64,000 nucleotides of DNA from DATAEE01 sp036258175 (GTDB lineage Bacteria > Acidobacteriota > Vicinamibacteria > Vicinamibacterales > 2-12-FULL-66-21). The position numbers and the translations under genes are program-made. Location: NCBI GenBank assembly GCA_036258175.1, contig DATAEE010000314.1, positions 17,775 through 81,774 on the forward strand, read 5' to 3'. Below, in pieces: positions 49,250 through 57,893 of this stretch. Positions within the stretch are counted from its first letter, which is position 1. Each line of letters begins with the position of its first letter. The notes beneath the pieces were generated by a model. The model had not been told where the DNA came from. It worked only from the letters and a program-made list of their open reading frames with translations, and made no database searches.

Positions 49250-49939
49250 TCAAGGCCGCCGGCACGATCCGACGAACGCCTCGAACAGCGGCGCGAACTC
49301 TCCCGTGGCCCAGAAGTTCTCAGGGTGCCATTCGACTCCCACGCAGAATCTGCGGTCCCGGCGTTCGATCGCCTCGATGAGGCCGTCCGGCGCCGTCGCC
49401 GAGACGACGAAGCCGGGTGCGACGGCGTCCACCGCCTGGTGATGGCGGCTATTGACCACGCACATGTCCACCATGACGACTCGTGTCCCGAGTGCCCCCG
49501 CCAGCGCCGACCCAGCCACTACACGAACCGGGTGCGCGAGCTGGTTCTTCGGCTCATCGATCGAATGAGCGATCGCCGTGCCGACGGCATCCGGAACGTG
49601 CTGCACCAGCGTCCCGCCCGCGGCGACGTTCAGGACCTGGAGTCCGCGGCAGATCGCGAGAATCGGCAGGTCGCGTTCGAGGGCCGAACGCGAAACCGCG
49701 ATCTCGAACTCGTCGCGGCCCGCTTCGGCCAGCTCGACATGAGGAGACGGCGGTTGGCCGTAATGCTTCGGATCGATGTCGCCGCCGCCCGTCAGCAGCA
49801 GGCCGTCGACGGCAGCGAGCGCCTCGTCCGGCTTCATCGCGTCCCAGTCAAGGAGCCTCGGTTCGCCACCCGCCAGGCGAATCGCCTGTTCGTAGTCGGC
49901 GGGCCGGCGATTTCGCGTAATGCCGATGATCGGTTTCAT
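49250..49939 (-). CDS. Class I glutamine amidotransferase-like (peptidase C26) hydrolase
   Basis: The 229-residue protein matches gamma-glutamyl-gamma-aminobutyrate hydrolase (PuuD) relatives. Features are DGLLLTGGGDIDPKHYGQ, the nucleophile Cys in PILAICRGLQVLNVAAGG, and the His-Glu pair in CVGVEWHPENFW. VNSRHHQAVDAVAPG is typical. ATG 49939 is separated from argS only by the hairpin array; the frame reads on through the array without stops. It may be co-transcribed with argS. Confidence 0.9.
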   Translation of the reverse strand: MKPIIGITRNRRPADYEQAIRLAGGEPRLLDWDAMKPDEALAAVDGLLLTGGGDIDPKHYGQPPSPHVELAEAGRDEFEIAVSRSALERDLPILAICRGLQVLNVAAGGTLVQHVPDAVGTAIAHSIDEPKNQLAHPVRVVAGSALAGALGTRVVMVDMCVVNSRHHQAVDAVAPGFVVSATAPDGLIEAIERRDRRFCVGVEWHPENFWATGEFAPLFEAFVGSCRRP

Positions 49940-49943
49940 GCCC

Positions 49944-50043
49944 TTCGCTGAGACGACCCTAAAGGGTCGTTCTACGTCCTTCGCTGAAACGATGCTAAAG
50001 CATCGTTCTACTCTTCGCTGAGACGACCCTAAGGGTCGTTCTA
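49944..50043. repeat. Array of three hairpin units with varying stems
   Basis: Three units of 33-36 bases, on the minus strand each beginning TAGAACGA and ending TCAGCGAAG. The stems are ACGACCCT-AA-AGGGTCGT (49953-49970), ACGATGCT-AA-AGCATCGT (49989-50006) and ACGACCC-TAA-GGGTCGT (50023-50039). The stop of argS (TAG) is the first three bases of the first unit, and the next gene begins right after the third. Confidence 0.92.
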
Positions 50044-52071
50044 CATGCGTGTCGGCACGGCGCATCCCATGAGGTCCAGCGCGCGCGTGATCTGCATCCG
50101 GAAGTACGACGCCACGGCGGCGCGCCAACGCTTCGCGTCGGCACGCTCCTCGTTCAGGATGGGATAGCGGTGGTAGAACGCGTTGAACGCCTGTGCGAGC
50201 CCGAACGCGTATTTCGCGACGACAGCGACCTCGTTGCTGCGGAGCGCCTGATCGACGATCTCGTCCAGCCGCGCGGCTTCGAGGGCGAGACCCCACAGGT
50301 CATCTCCTTCGGCGCCCGTCGTCAGGACCTCGGGCGGGGTCGACGCCAACGCGGCGAGGACGGCTGCCTCGTCGGTGCCCTCCCGCTCCTTCATCTTCTG
50401 AAAGATGTTGGACGCCCGCACCGCAGCGTATTGCAGGTACGGGCCGCTCTCTCCCTCGAAGCTGAGCGCCTCGTCGATGTCGAAGATGATGATCTTGCCG
50501 AGGGAGAACTTCACCATGAAGTAGCGCAGCGCTGCTGTTGCGATAGTCTCCGCGGTCGCGCGCGCCTCGGCTTCGCTCGATTCCGGATTTCGCTTCCGGA
50601 CCTCGGCGAGCGCCTTCTCCGCCAGTCGATCGATCAGCTCGTCGGCCTTGACACCGAGCCCCTTGCGGCCGGAAACCTCGACAAAGGGTTTGCCACTTTC
50701 GTCCGCCGGATACCCGAGCTCACGCGCTGTGGCGTGAGACAGCGCCACCATCTCATACGCGAAATGTGTCGCCCGCTCTGCTTCTTTCGTGTAGCCCATC
50801 GTCGCCAGCGCCTGCTTCAGGAGCTTCTGCAGGTATGACTGACGCGTATCGATGACGTTGTAGGTCCGCTCGCCAGCGCCGAATGAGGGGACGCCGTTGA
50901 CCCCACCAGGCCGGCCGCGTTCGTCCGACGTCGTGGCCCACAGCACGCGGCCGTGGGCATCGTGCGAGAACTCACGGTAGCGGAAGTCCTTGCCGAGCAG
51001 TCCGAATTTCCAGAACTGGTTCGCAATGTCCTTTCCGACGTAGGTGACGGTGCCGTCGGATCGAACGATGACCTTCTCCCGCTGATCGTCTTCCTCGTCG
51101 CCCTGGCCGTTGGCTTCCAGCTGGGGGTCCTTTGCGGAGTCGACCAGCGGATCGTCCTTGATCTCCATCACCCAGCAGCCTGCGAGCTTACCCTCGGCCC
51201 GGCGATAAATCGTTCCGCGCTCCTTGAGGATCTCGAAAGCCCGTGCCCAGAATCCGAGTCGCAGGATATCCCCCTCCCAGGTCAGCAGGTCGTAGCCAAT
51301 CCTGAGGCGCTCCATCGTCGCGAGGTGGTGACGCACTATCCGGTCGGCGATGAAGGCGCCCAGCGCCGCGTTGTCGTTGCCGCCGTGCTCGAGGTCATGC
51401 AGCGTCGCCTTGCGAATCTCCAGGCGGGCCTTGTCCTGCTCGTACCACTCGGTCACTTTCGCGTAAAGATCCCAGCAATAGACGTCGAACGGCGTGGAGT
51501 CCGCGAGCCGCCGGACGTCCTCCAGGTCCTTCTGTTGCAGGTACCGGAAGCCAACGACGACGTCGGCAACCTGGACGCCGGTGTCGTCGATGTAGTTCTG
51601 GACCTCGACGGGGCTGCCGCCGAACCGAATCAACCGCACGAGCGTGTCGCCGAGCGCGGAGTTTCGCAAATGGCCGATATGGGCAGCCTTGTTCGGGTTG
51701 ATTGCGGTGTGCTCGACGATGACTTTCCCTCCCGCGCGGGGCGCGGGCCTCGGGCCGCGGGCCTCGAGCCACTCGCTCAGCAGCCGGGGCCGGTCGAGGA
51801 AGACGTTGATGTAGCCGTTCGGCGCAGCCTCGACCTTAATGACGCCATCGATCGGTCCGAGCGCAGCCGCGATCTCCTGCGCGATCGCTCGCGGCGCTTT
51901 CCGCAGCTTGCGCGCGAGCTCGAAGGCCAGCGGGACGGCCAGGTCGCCGAGCGCGCGGCGCGGCGGCGACTCGATGGCGAACGCGGGAATGTCGGCGGGG
52001 TCGAGCGAGTAGAGCGTGCGCACCGTCTCGAGAATGCGCGAGCGCAGGATGTCGTGCAGCGGAAGAATCAT
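50041..52071 (-). CDS. argS: Arginyl-tRNA synthetase
   Basis: Charges tRNA-Arg. The 676-residue protein has an N-terminal Add-1 domain (about residues 1-105), the HIGH motif at 131-134 (NPNKAAHIGHLRNS), and the C-terminal DALR anticodon domain (AAVRASNIFQKMKEREGT). At about residues 314-332 an acidic insertion (PQLEANGQGDEEDDQREK) explains part of the extra length compared with the usual 550-600 residues. The TAG stop is in the hairpin array. Confidence 0.96.
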   Translation of the reverse strand: MILPLHDILRSRILETVRTLYSLDPADIPAFAIESPPRRALGDLAVPLAFELARKLRKAPRAIAQEIAAALGPIDGVIKVEAAPNGYINVFLDRPRLLSEWLEARGPRPAPRAGGKVIVEHTAINPNKAAHIGHLRNSALGDTLVRLIRFGGSPVEVQNYIDDTGVQVADVVVGFRYLQQKDLEDVRRLADSTPFDVYCWDLYAKVTEWYEQDKARLEIRKATLHDLEHGGNDNAALGAFIADRIVRHHLATMERLRIGYDLLTWEGDILRLGFWARAFEILKERGTIYRRAEGKLAGCWVMEIKDDPLVDSAKDPQLEANGQGDEEDDQREKVIVRSDGTVTYVGKDIANQFWKFGLLGKDFRYREFSHDAHGRVLWATTSDERGRPGGVNGVPSFGAGERTYNVIDTRQSYLQKLLKQALATMGYTKEAERATHFAYEMVALSHATARELGYPADESGKPFVEVSGRKGLGVKADELIDRLAEKALAEVRKRNPESSEAEARATAETIATAALRYFMVKFSLGKIIIFDIDEALSFEGESGPYLQYAAVRASNIFQKMKEREGTDEAAVLAALASTPPEVLTTGAEGDDLWGLALEAARLDEIVDQALRSNEVAVVAKYAFGLAQAFNAFYHRYPILNEERADAKRWRAAVASYFRMQITRALDLMGCAVPTRM

Positions 52072-52103
52072 GAAAAAGATTAAGATATCAAGAATACCTG
52101 CGC

Positions 52104-52676
52104 ATGGGCGAGAGCCGCATCGGTCGAATCCTCGTCGCCAGCCTCCATCAGGCGATCGCTGACTTGCTTCCCACTCGCCTCGAGTTCTACGAGAACTGGC
52201 TCAACTCTTCCGGGCTGCGCGAGGGAACGATCGGGCTCGCCGCCGTGTCGGCTGTTCTCGGTTTTCTCCGCACGGAAGGCGAAGCGTACGGGCTGGTCAC
52301 GACACGCGCCGGCGAATACGCGGCGGACTGGACGGTCGCGTCGATGGCGCGCGGCAGGCGGCGGCTGCTCCTCGCGCTGCCGTCATCGCTTCGTGCCCGC
52401 GCCGCGCTGCGCATCGCACGCGGTCTCATCCGCGACACGTATCCAGGCAGCCGCGCGCTGGTGCGGATTCGCCGCGGCGTCGCCCGCGTCGACCTGCGCG
52501 GCTCGCTGTTCTGCGAGGTTCGGGAACAGGTCGAATTGCCGCTCTGCGGCTTCTACGCCGCGGCGCTTCGCCGGACGCTTGAGGCGTTCGAGGTTGGCGC
52601 GGACGCCCGGGTCGAGCATTGCCGCGCCACAGGTGCCCGAGGGTGCCACTTGATCCTGTCTCTTCGACATGCCTGA
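52104..52676 (+). CDS. Uncharacterised protein with V4R-like C-terminal half
   Basis: The 190-residue protein has an N-terminal helical part (LHQAIADLLPTRLEFYENWL, with SGLREGTIGLAAVSAVLGFL) and a C-terminal half that reads LFCEVREQVELPLCGFYAAALRRTLEAF. It ends VEHCRATGARGCHLILSL. The CGFYAAAL and HC.A.GARGC pattern is like the V4R (4-vinyl reductase) ligand-sensor domain, with its usual Cys residues. The prediction is weak. It overlaps the next gene by eight bases, so they probably act together. Confidence 0.55.
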   Translation: MGESRIGRILVASLHQAIADLLPTRLEFYENWLNSSGLREGTIGLAAVSAVLGFLRTEGEAYGLVTTRAGEYAADWTVASMARGRRRLLLALPSSLRARAALRIARGLIRDTYPGSRALVRIRRGVARVDLRGSLFCEVREQVELPLCGFYAAALRRTLEAFEVGADARVEHCRATGARGCHLILSLRHA

Positions 52677-54180
52677 AACCGCGCTCAATCGCCCCTGCCG
52701 AGTCGCCGCCGCGCTGGCTTTGATCGCTCTGGTGGTGGCGCCTCCGCCAGCGCGCGCCGCCGAACGCCTGCTCGTCGTTCCGCTCGAGAACAACCGGAAC
52801 GAGCCGAGCATTTACTGGCTGAGCGAAGCGTCCGCGATTCTGCTGGCCGACAACCTCAATGCACTCGGTGTCTCCGCAATCACCCGGCCGGAACGCGTGC
52901 GGGCGTTCGAGACGCTCCACCTGCCTGCTTCGGCCACCTTGAGCCGGGCCACATTAATCAGAGTCGGGGAGTTGGCGGGCGCGTCAGGAATCGTCGTGGG
53001 CACGATCGAGCGCCAGGAACAGCAGTTAATCGTCCGCGCACGCACGATTCGGCTCGACAGCGGACGCCTGAACCCCGAGGTCGTCGAACGTGGGGCACTC
53101 GCGGACCTCTTCGGGGTCTTCGAGCGCGTCGCCCGAAAGCTGCTGGGCCGCTCGGCCGACGGGCCGGCGCTCGAAAGTCGCCCGCCGCTTCTCGCCTTCG
53201 AGAACTACGTGAAGGGGCTCGTCGCCGAGAGCCCGGCGGCGCAGGAGCGCTATTTGCAGCGCGCCGTCGAGCTGTACAAAGAGGACGATCGCGCGTGGCT
53301 GGCGCTGTGGGAGGTCTGGACCGAGGCCGGGCAACACGAAAAAGCGCTGCAAGCGGCGCGCACGGTTCCGGCGGGTTCGCGCTTCGCTCGACGAGCGCGC
53401 TTTCGCGCCGGCTTGTCGGAGCTGGAGCTTGGCCGCGACGCCGAGGCGTTCACGACGTTCAAGGCACTGGATTCAGAGCGCCCGGCGCCGGAGCTCCGCA
53501 ACAATCTCGGCATCGTCCAGCTCCGGCGGGGAGGGACGGCGGAGACAGGACGTTCCACCTGGTTTTTCACGCTCGCGGCTGATGCCGACAAGGACGATCC
53601 CGACTACTGCTTCAACCTCGGCTACGCGTACGCGCTCGAAAACGACACGGCGGCCGCGGTGTATTGGCTTCGCGAAGCCGTCCGCCGGAACCCGGCCGAC
53701 GGAGATGCGCATCTCGTCCTGGGAGCGGTACTCGAAGCGCGCGGCTCTAGCGTGGAGGCGGCCCGTGAGCGCGAACTCGCGCGGCAGTTGTCCTCCAAGT
53801 ACAACGACGCATCCGGTCCGGCCATTCCGAAAGGCCTCGAGCGGATCAAGACGACGATCGACCTGCCCCGGGCGCAGCGCGTCGAATCGACGATCGCCAC
53901 GCCCGCGGAACGCGACCAACGTGAGCTGGCGGCGTTTCACCTCGATCGTGGACGACGGCTCTACGAAGAACTGCGGGACAGGGAAGCGCTGGGCGAACTC
54001 CAGAAATCGATCTACCTGTCGCCGTATCAGGCCCAGGCGCAATTCCTCGTAGGACGGATCCACCTTCGGAACGGGCGCGTACGCGAGGCCATCGATGCCC
54101 TGACCGTGTCGATCTGGATCGAGGACACGCCCGCCGCCCGCGACGCGCTCGCCGAAGCGCGCCGCCTATTACCGAAGTAG
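52669..54180 (+). CDS. Secreted TPR protein with FlgO/CsgG-like N-domain
   Basis: The 503-residue product has a signal peptide ending near PPPARAAE and an N-terminal domain of FlgO/TolB-N type (LLVVPLENNRNEPSIYWLSEA, GASGIVVGTIERQEQQLIVRA). At least five TPR-like helix pairs follow (DPDYCFNLGYAYALENDTAAA, ADGDAHLVLGAVLEARG, LGELQKSIYLSPYQAQAQFL). It is probably a scaffold protein in the periplasm. Its stop codon TAG directly touches a hairpin element. Translation starts at ATG 52669 inside the previous gene. Confidence 0.8.
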   Translation: MPETALNRPCRVAAALALIALVVAPPPARAAERLLVVPLENNRNEPSIYWLSEASAILLADNLNALGVSAITRPERVRAFETLHLPASATLSRATLIRVGELAGASGIVVGTIERQEQQLIVRARTIRLDSGRLNPEVVERGALADLFGVFERVARKLLGRSADGPALESRPPLLAFENYVKGLVAESPAAQERYLQRAVELYKEDDRAWLALWEVWTEAGQHEKALQAARTVPAGSRFARRARFRAGLSELELGRDAEAFTTFKALDSERPAPELRNNLGIVQLRRGGTAETGRSTWFFTLAADADKDDPDYCFNLGYAYALENDTAAAVYWLREAVRRNPADGDAHLVLGAVLEARGSSVEAARERELARQLSSKYNDASGPAIPKGLERIKTTIDLPRAQRVESTIATPAERDQRELAAFHLDRGRRLYEELRDREALGELQKSIYLSPYQAQAQFLVGRIHLRNGRVREAIDALTVSIWIEDTPAARDALAEARRLLPK

Positions 54181-54181
54181 C

Positions 54182-54199
54182 GCAGCCCTTCAGGGCTGC
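54182..54199. repeat. Hairpin element behind a TAG stop, family of 49953
   Basis: GCAGCCC-TTCA-GGGCTGC follows the TAG at 54178-54180 and is followed by TTCGGGC. The order (G)TAG, stem, loop, TTCGG matches the other family members. It could also end transcription of the TPR gene, but no T-run follows. Confidence 0.75.
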
Positions 54200-54232
54200 T
54201 TCGGGCACTCTCGTGTTACCATCGAGCGTCAC

Positions 54233-54886
54233 GTGCCTGAACCTCTCCCACACGTCGAGGACGAGTTCCACGAGATTCAGCTGAGCGGGAAGCAACTGGT
54301 CTTCCTGTTCATGGCGACGACCGTTGTCGCGGTTGTCATCTTTCTGTGCGGCGTGCTCGTCGGACGCGGCGTGCGTCCGTCCACGACATCCGGGACCGCC
54401 AGCGCGGCATCGATCGCGCCGGCGCCAGTGCCCGTGGAGAGCATGCCGTCCCCGGCGGCGACTGCAGGATCGCCGCCTCCCGCACCGCCGGCGACCGCCG
54501 AAGATCTCAGCTACCACAAGCGTCTTCAGGGTGAACCCGGGACCGCCGGAGGCGCAGCGGGCGCGGACGAGAAGCTGAAAACGCAGGAGACCGAACCGCC
54601 GAAGCCGGTCGATCCGCCGGCCGCAAAGGCGTCGGCGCCGCCGCCCGGCCCTGAGGGCGGTTGGGTCGTGCAGATCGCGGCGCTGCGCGATCGTGCGGCG
54701 GCGGACGCCATCGTCCGTCGCCTGACCGCCAAGGGTTATCCCACGTTCATGCTCGAAACCGGGCCGGGCACGCCGGCGCCGGGGTATCGCGTGCGGGTCG
54801 GGCGGTACGGCGATCGCCGCGAGGCGGAGCAGATCGCACGGCGGCTGGAGAGAGAAGAGCAATTCCGTCCGTTCATCACTCGCTAG
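54233..54886 (+). CDS. SPOR-domain membrane protein
   Basis: The 217-residue protein from GTG 54233 has a short cytoplasmic end, one membrane helix (LVFLFMATTVVAVVIFLCGVLVG), a Pro/Ala linker and a C-terminal SPOR domain. The latter starts GGWVVQIAALRDRAAADAIVRRL and ends GYRVRVGRYGDRREAEQIARRL. SPOR domains bind denuded peptidoglycan at the septum. Its end overlaps the probable start of lnt. Confidence 0.92.
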   Translation: MPEPLPHVEDEFHEIQLSGKQLVFLFMATTVVAVVIFLCGVLVGRGVRPSTTSGTASAASIAPAPVPVESMPSPAATAGSPPPAPPATAEDLSYHKRLQGEPGTAGGAAGADEKLKTQETEPPKPVDPPAAKASAPPPGPEGGWVVQIAALRDRAAADAIVRRLTAKGYPTFMLETGPGTPAPGYRVRVGRYGDRREAEQIARRLEREEQFRPFITR

Positions 54887-56415
54887 CGCGCCGCCCCGTT
54901 CCGCTTGCCCTGCTGTCCGGCGCGCTCCTCGCGTTGAGTTTCCCGAAATTTGGACATCCAGCAGCGGGATGGGTAGCCCTCGCGCCTTTGCTGGTCACCC
55001 TGCCCGGCCTTCGGCCGCGGCGCGCGTTCACGCTTGGCTTCCTCACCGGCGCGGTGTATTTCTGGGGCACCCTCTACTGGCTCGTCGCGGTGATGACGAC
55101 GTTCGGCGGGCTGAACACGGCGGCGGCCGCCGGGTCGGCGACGCTGCTCATCATCTATCTCTCTCTGTATCCGGGTCTGTTCGCTCTGGCTGTGGCCTGG
55201 CTGTGCTCACGGCTCGGACTGCGGGCTCTTGCATTCGTGCCGGCCCTCTGGGTCACGACAGAGCTCGGACGGATGTACGTGTGGAGTGGCTTTCCATGGG
55301 CGCTCCTCGGCTACAGCCAGGCGACGGTGTTGCCTGTCGCGCAGCTCGCGTCAATCGTCGGCGTGTTCGGCATGTCGTTCCTCGTTGCCTCGGTCAGCGC
55401 GGCGCTGACGTACGCGTGGATCCAGAGACGTGCGATGCCGCTGGCCGCCACCGCTGCGGCTGTTCTCGCCATTGCCGCCTGGGGCGCGTGGCGTATGAGC
55501 ACGAACACGCTGATCCGGGAAGGCGATCGGATCCGCGTGGCAGTCCTTCAGGCCAACATTGAGCAGGAGGACAAGTGGAACCCCGCGTTGAGCGACGCGA
55601 TCTTCGATCGCTACCTGACGATGAGCCGACGCGCGCTCGCCGATCGGGCGGAATTCGTGATCTGGCCGGAGTCGTCCACGCCGTTCTACTTCGAGAACGA
55701 TCCGCGCGGCGCGGAGATCCGGCTGCTCGCGCAGCAATCGCGATCGCCATTTCTCATCGGAAGCGACCAAATCGAGCCCGTACCCATGACGCAAACCGTC
55801 TCGGGCACGGGCGCCGGTCGTGCGGAGCACCGGATCTACAATGCGGCGTTTCTGGTTGGAACGGACGGCACGACGTCAGGCGCGTATCGGAAGATCCACC
55901 TCGTGCCCTTTGGCGAGTACGTGCCATTGAAACGGCTGCTGTTCTTCGTCGGTCCGCTCGTCGAAGCGGTCTCCGACTTCTCGCCTGGCGACACCGCTTC
56001 GACGCTGCCCGTGGCGGGCCGAACCGCCAGCGTCGCGATCTGCTATGAGGTGATCTATCCCTCGCTCATTCGCAGCTTCGTGACCGCTGGAAGTGAACTG
56101 CTCACGACCATCACGAATGACGCGTGGTACGGTCGATCGTCCGCTGCGTATCAACACTGGGAACAGGCGACGCTCAGGTCAATTGAGGAGGGTCGGTATC
56201 TCGCGCGCGCCGCGAATACCGGCATCAGCGGCTTCGTCGATCCGTACGGCCGCATATTAGCGGCGTCGCCGCTGTTCGAACAGGCGGTGCTCGTCGCGGA
56301 TCTGCGGTTCATCCGCAAGCGGACGATCTACAGCCGCACGGGAGATCTCGTCGCGTGGCTCAGTCTTCTCGGTTCTGTATTCGGGATTCTGTACTCTAAA
56401 ATTAGAAAACAATGA
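54862..56415 (+). CDS. lnt: Apolipoprotein N-acyltransferase
   Basis: Adds the third acyl chain to lipoproteins in the inner membrane. About eight membrane segments are followed by the nitrilase-like domain with the catalytic Glu (VIWPESSTPFYF), Lys (YRKIHLVPFGEYVP) and Cys (AICYEVIYPSLIRS). The start is unclear. No ATG or GTG exists in frame between 54661 and the first membrane helix (LALLSGALLALSF). Only TTG 54661 or TTG 54934 are in frame, and the latter would cut the first helix. An ATT at 54862 is shown here as the earliest plausible limit. The stop overlaps the prfB start as ATGA. Confidence 0.85.
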   Translation: MPSVHHSLARRPVPLALLSGALLALSFPKFGHPAAGWVALAPLLVTLPGLRPRRAFTLGFLTGAVYFWGTLYWLVAVMTTFGGLNTAAAAGSATLLIIYLSLYPGLFALAVAWLCSRLGLRALAFVPALWVTTELGRMYVWSGFPWALLGYSQATVLPVAQLASIVGVFGMSFLVASVSAALTYAWIQRRAMPLAATAAAVLAIAAWGAWRMSTNTLIREGDRIRVAVLQANIEQEDKWNPALSDAIFDRYLTMSRRALADRAEFVIWPESSTPFYFENDPRGAEIRLLAQQSRSPFLIGSDQIEPVPMTQTVSGTGAGRAEHRIYNAAFLVGTDGTTSGAYRKIHLVPFGEYVPLKRLLFFVGPLVEAVSDFSPGDTASTLPVAGRTASVAICYEVIYPSLIRSFVTAGSELLTTITNDAWYGRSSAAYQHWEQATLRSIEEGRYLARAANTGISGFVDPYGRILAASPLFEQAVLVADLRFIRKRTIYSRTGDLVAWLSLLGSVFGILYSKIRKQ

Positions 56416-57546
56416 CCATCCAGCTCGACGACCAGGTCCGCCGGTATGAGGAACTCGTGAAGCGCGCGTCCGATCTGCGGAGCCATCTTTGACGCGTCGA
56501 AGCTCGAGCCCGAGCTGGCTGCGATCGAAGCGAAAGTCTCCGAACCTGACTTCTGGAAGGATCAGGCCTCGGCGCAGAAGCTGCTGCAGCGGCGCCGCCG
56601 GCTGGAGGAGGACCGCGCTCTCGCGATCTCGCTGAAGCGCCGCGCCGACGATCTGGCCGTGCTCATCGAATGGGCGGAAGGGGGAGAGGCCGTCGGCGCG
56701 GAGCTCGATCAGGCGCTCGCGGCGCTCGCCGCGGAGGTCGAAGCGGGCGAGATCAAGAAGATGCTCGGCGGCGAGCACGATCGCAAGAACGCGATCGTCG
56801 CGATTCATCCGGGGGCCGGCGGCACGGAGTCGCAGGATTGGGCGGAGATGCTGCTTCGGATGTACCTGCGATGGGCCGAGCGTCGCGGGTTGAAGGCGGA
56901 GGTCGTCGATCTGCAGCCGGCCGAAGAAGCAGGGATCAAGGGCGCAACGGTGGAGGTCAAGGGCGAGTACGCCTACGGGTTGCTGCTCGCCGAGGCCGGC
57001 GTGCATCGGCTGGTGCGGATCTCGCCCTTCGACCAGGCGGCGCGCCGGCACACGTCGTTCGCGTCAGTGTACGTCTGGCCCGAGCTGCCAGACGATGTGG
57101 ACGTGGAGATCGACGAGAAGGATCTCCGCATCGACACGTTCCGCTCGAGCGGGCGCGGCGGCCAGCACGTCAACGTCACCGATTCCGCGGTCCGAATCAC
57201 GCACCTGCCCACCGGCATCGTCACGCAGTGTCAGAACGAGCGGTCGCAGCACCGCAACCGGGACGCCGCCATGCGCGTGCTCAAGGCCCGGCTGTTCGAC
57301 CTGAGGATGAAGGAGCAGCAGGCCAAGATGGAGCAGCTCGGGGGCGAGAAGAAGGACATCGCGTTCGGCAGCCAGATCCGGAGCTACGTCCTGCACCCCT
57401 ATCAGCTGGTGAAAGATCACCGGACGAAGGAAGGACGCGGCGACGTCGACCGCGTCCTCGACGGCGACATCGACCCGTTCATCAAAACGTATCTCATGCG
57501 CAAGGCGGCGGGCACTCTTGGTCAGCCGACGGTGGATGAGGAGTAG
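56412..57546 (+). CDS. prfB: Peptide chain release factor 2 (programmed +1 frameshift)
   Basis: RF2 ends translation at TGA and TAA. The first frame (56412-56489, 26 codons, MTIQLDDQVRRYEELVKRAS...) ends at CTT-TGA. The second frame runs from 56491 to 57546. Reading must slip one base forward at CTTTGAC, the classic autoregulatory site. The joined product is 377 residues with the GGQ motif in RGGQHVNVTDSAVRI and the RF2-type region SPFDQAARRHTSFASVYVWPE. The second frame alone starts without a family N-terminus, so the frameshift is real. Confidence 0.97.
56479..56493 (+). promoter_or_regulatory. prfB recoding signal
   Basis: An internal Shine-Dalgarno-like GGAG (56479-56482), four bases, then slippery CTT (56487-56489) and in-frame TGA followed by C (56490-56493). 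It is the same layout as in E. coli prfB, where low RF2 raises frameshifting. Confidence 0.95.
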
Positions 57547-57559
57547 ACCTGCATCCTGC

Positions 57560-57641
57560 ATTGTCGATTGGGGATTGGGGATTGGCGATTGATTGTCGAT
57601 TGGTGATTGTTGATTGGTGACTATTGGGGACTGGCGATTGG
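57560..57641. repeat. Heptad-repeat array, left copy
   Basis: About 12 degenerate 7-base units of the ATTGGNG type on the plus strand (ATTGTCG, ATTGGGG, ATTGGGG, ATTGGCG and so on). A complementary array stands at 57894, and the pair brackets a gene remnant. The 430-base space from 57547 to 57976 holds nothing else. Confidence 0.85.
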
Positions 57642-57679
57642 CATCGCCGCTCAGTGTGGTCGTATAGGTTCGGTTGGGA

Positions 57680-57856
57680 TCAGCGCTGTGAGCGAAGCCT
57701 CCTTCTTCGCGGCGCGCGTTCGCTCGCGGTCTTCTGGGAAGCCGTGAGGATCGCGACCAACTCGTTGGCTTCCTTGACGTAGGCTGTCACGGAGGCATCG
57801 ATAACAAGCTTCTGACGCTGACTGGCTGCCGTTAGGCTGGAGAAGGGGAAGTTATT
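57680..57856 (-). pseudogene. C-terminal remnant of a four-helix-bundle (S23-type) protein
   Basis: On the minus strand, 58 sense codons between two stops end in KLVIDASVTAYVKEANELVA and then ILTASQKTASER and a basic tail. This resembles the last helix of the small four-helix-bundle proteins related to the S23 family found in rRNA intervening sequences. No start or earlier helices are found. Bracketing by heptad arrays on both sides suggests it entered as part of a mobile or recombinogenic unit. The family call rests on memory of the terminal motif. Confidence 0.4.
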
Positions 57857-57893
57857 TCAGCGGCCCTTGAACCCGGATGGGTGAGTTTTTGCT

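Noticed and set aside
49940..50296. N-terminal extension of the C26 peptidase through the hairpin array
   Set aside because: The frame is open, but the sequence is repeat units and then antisense to argS; the family begins at MKPIIGITRN.
56412..56492. prfB as a frameshifted pseudogene
   Set aside because: The CTTTGAC site with upstream GGAG is the known programmed frameshift, and the rest of the protein is intact.
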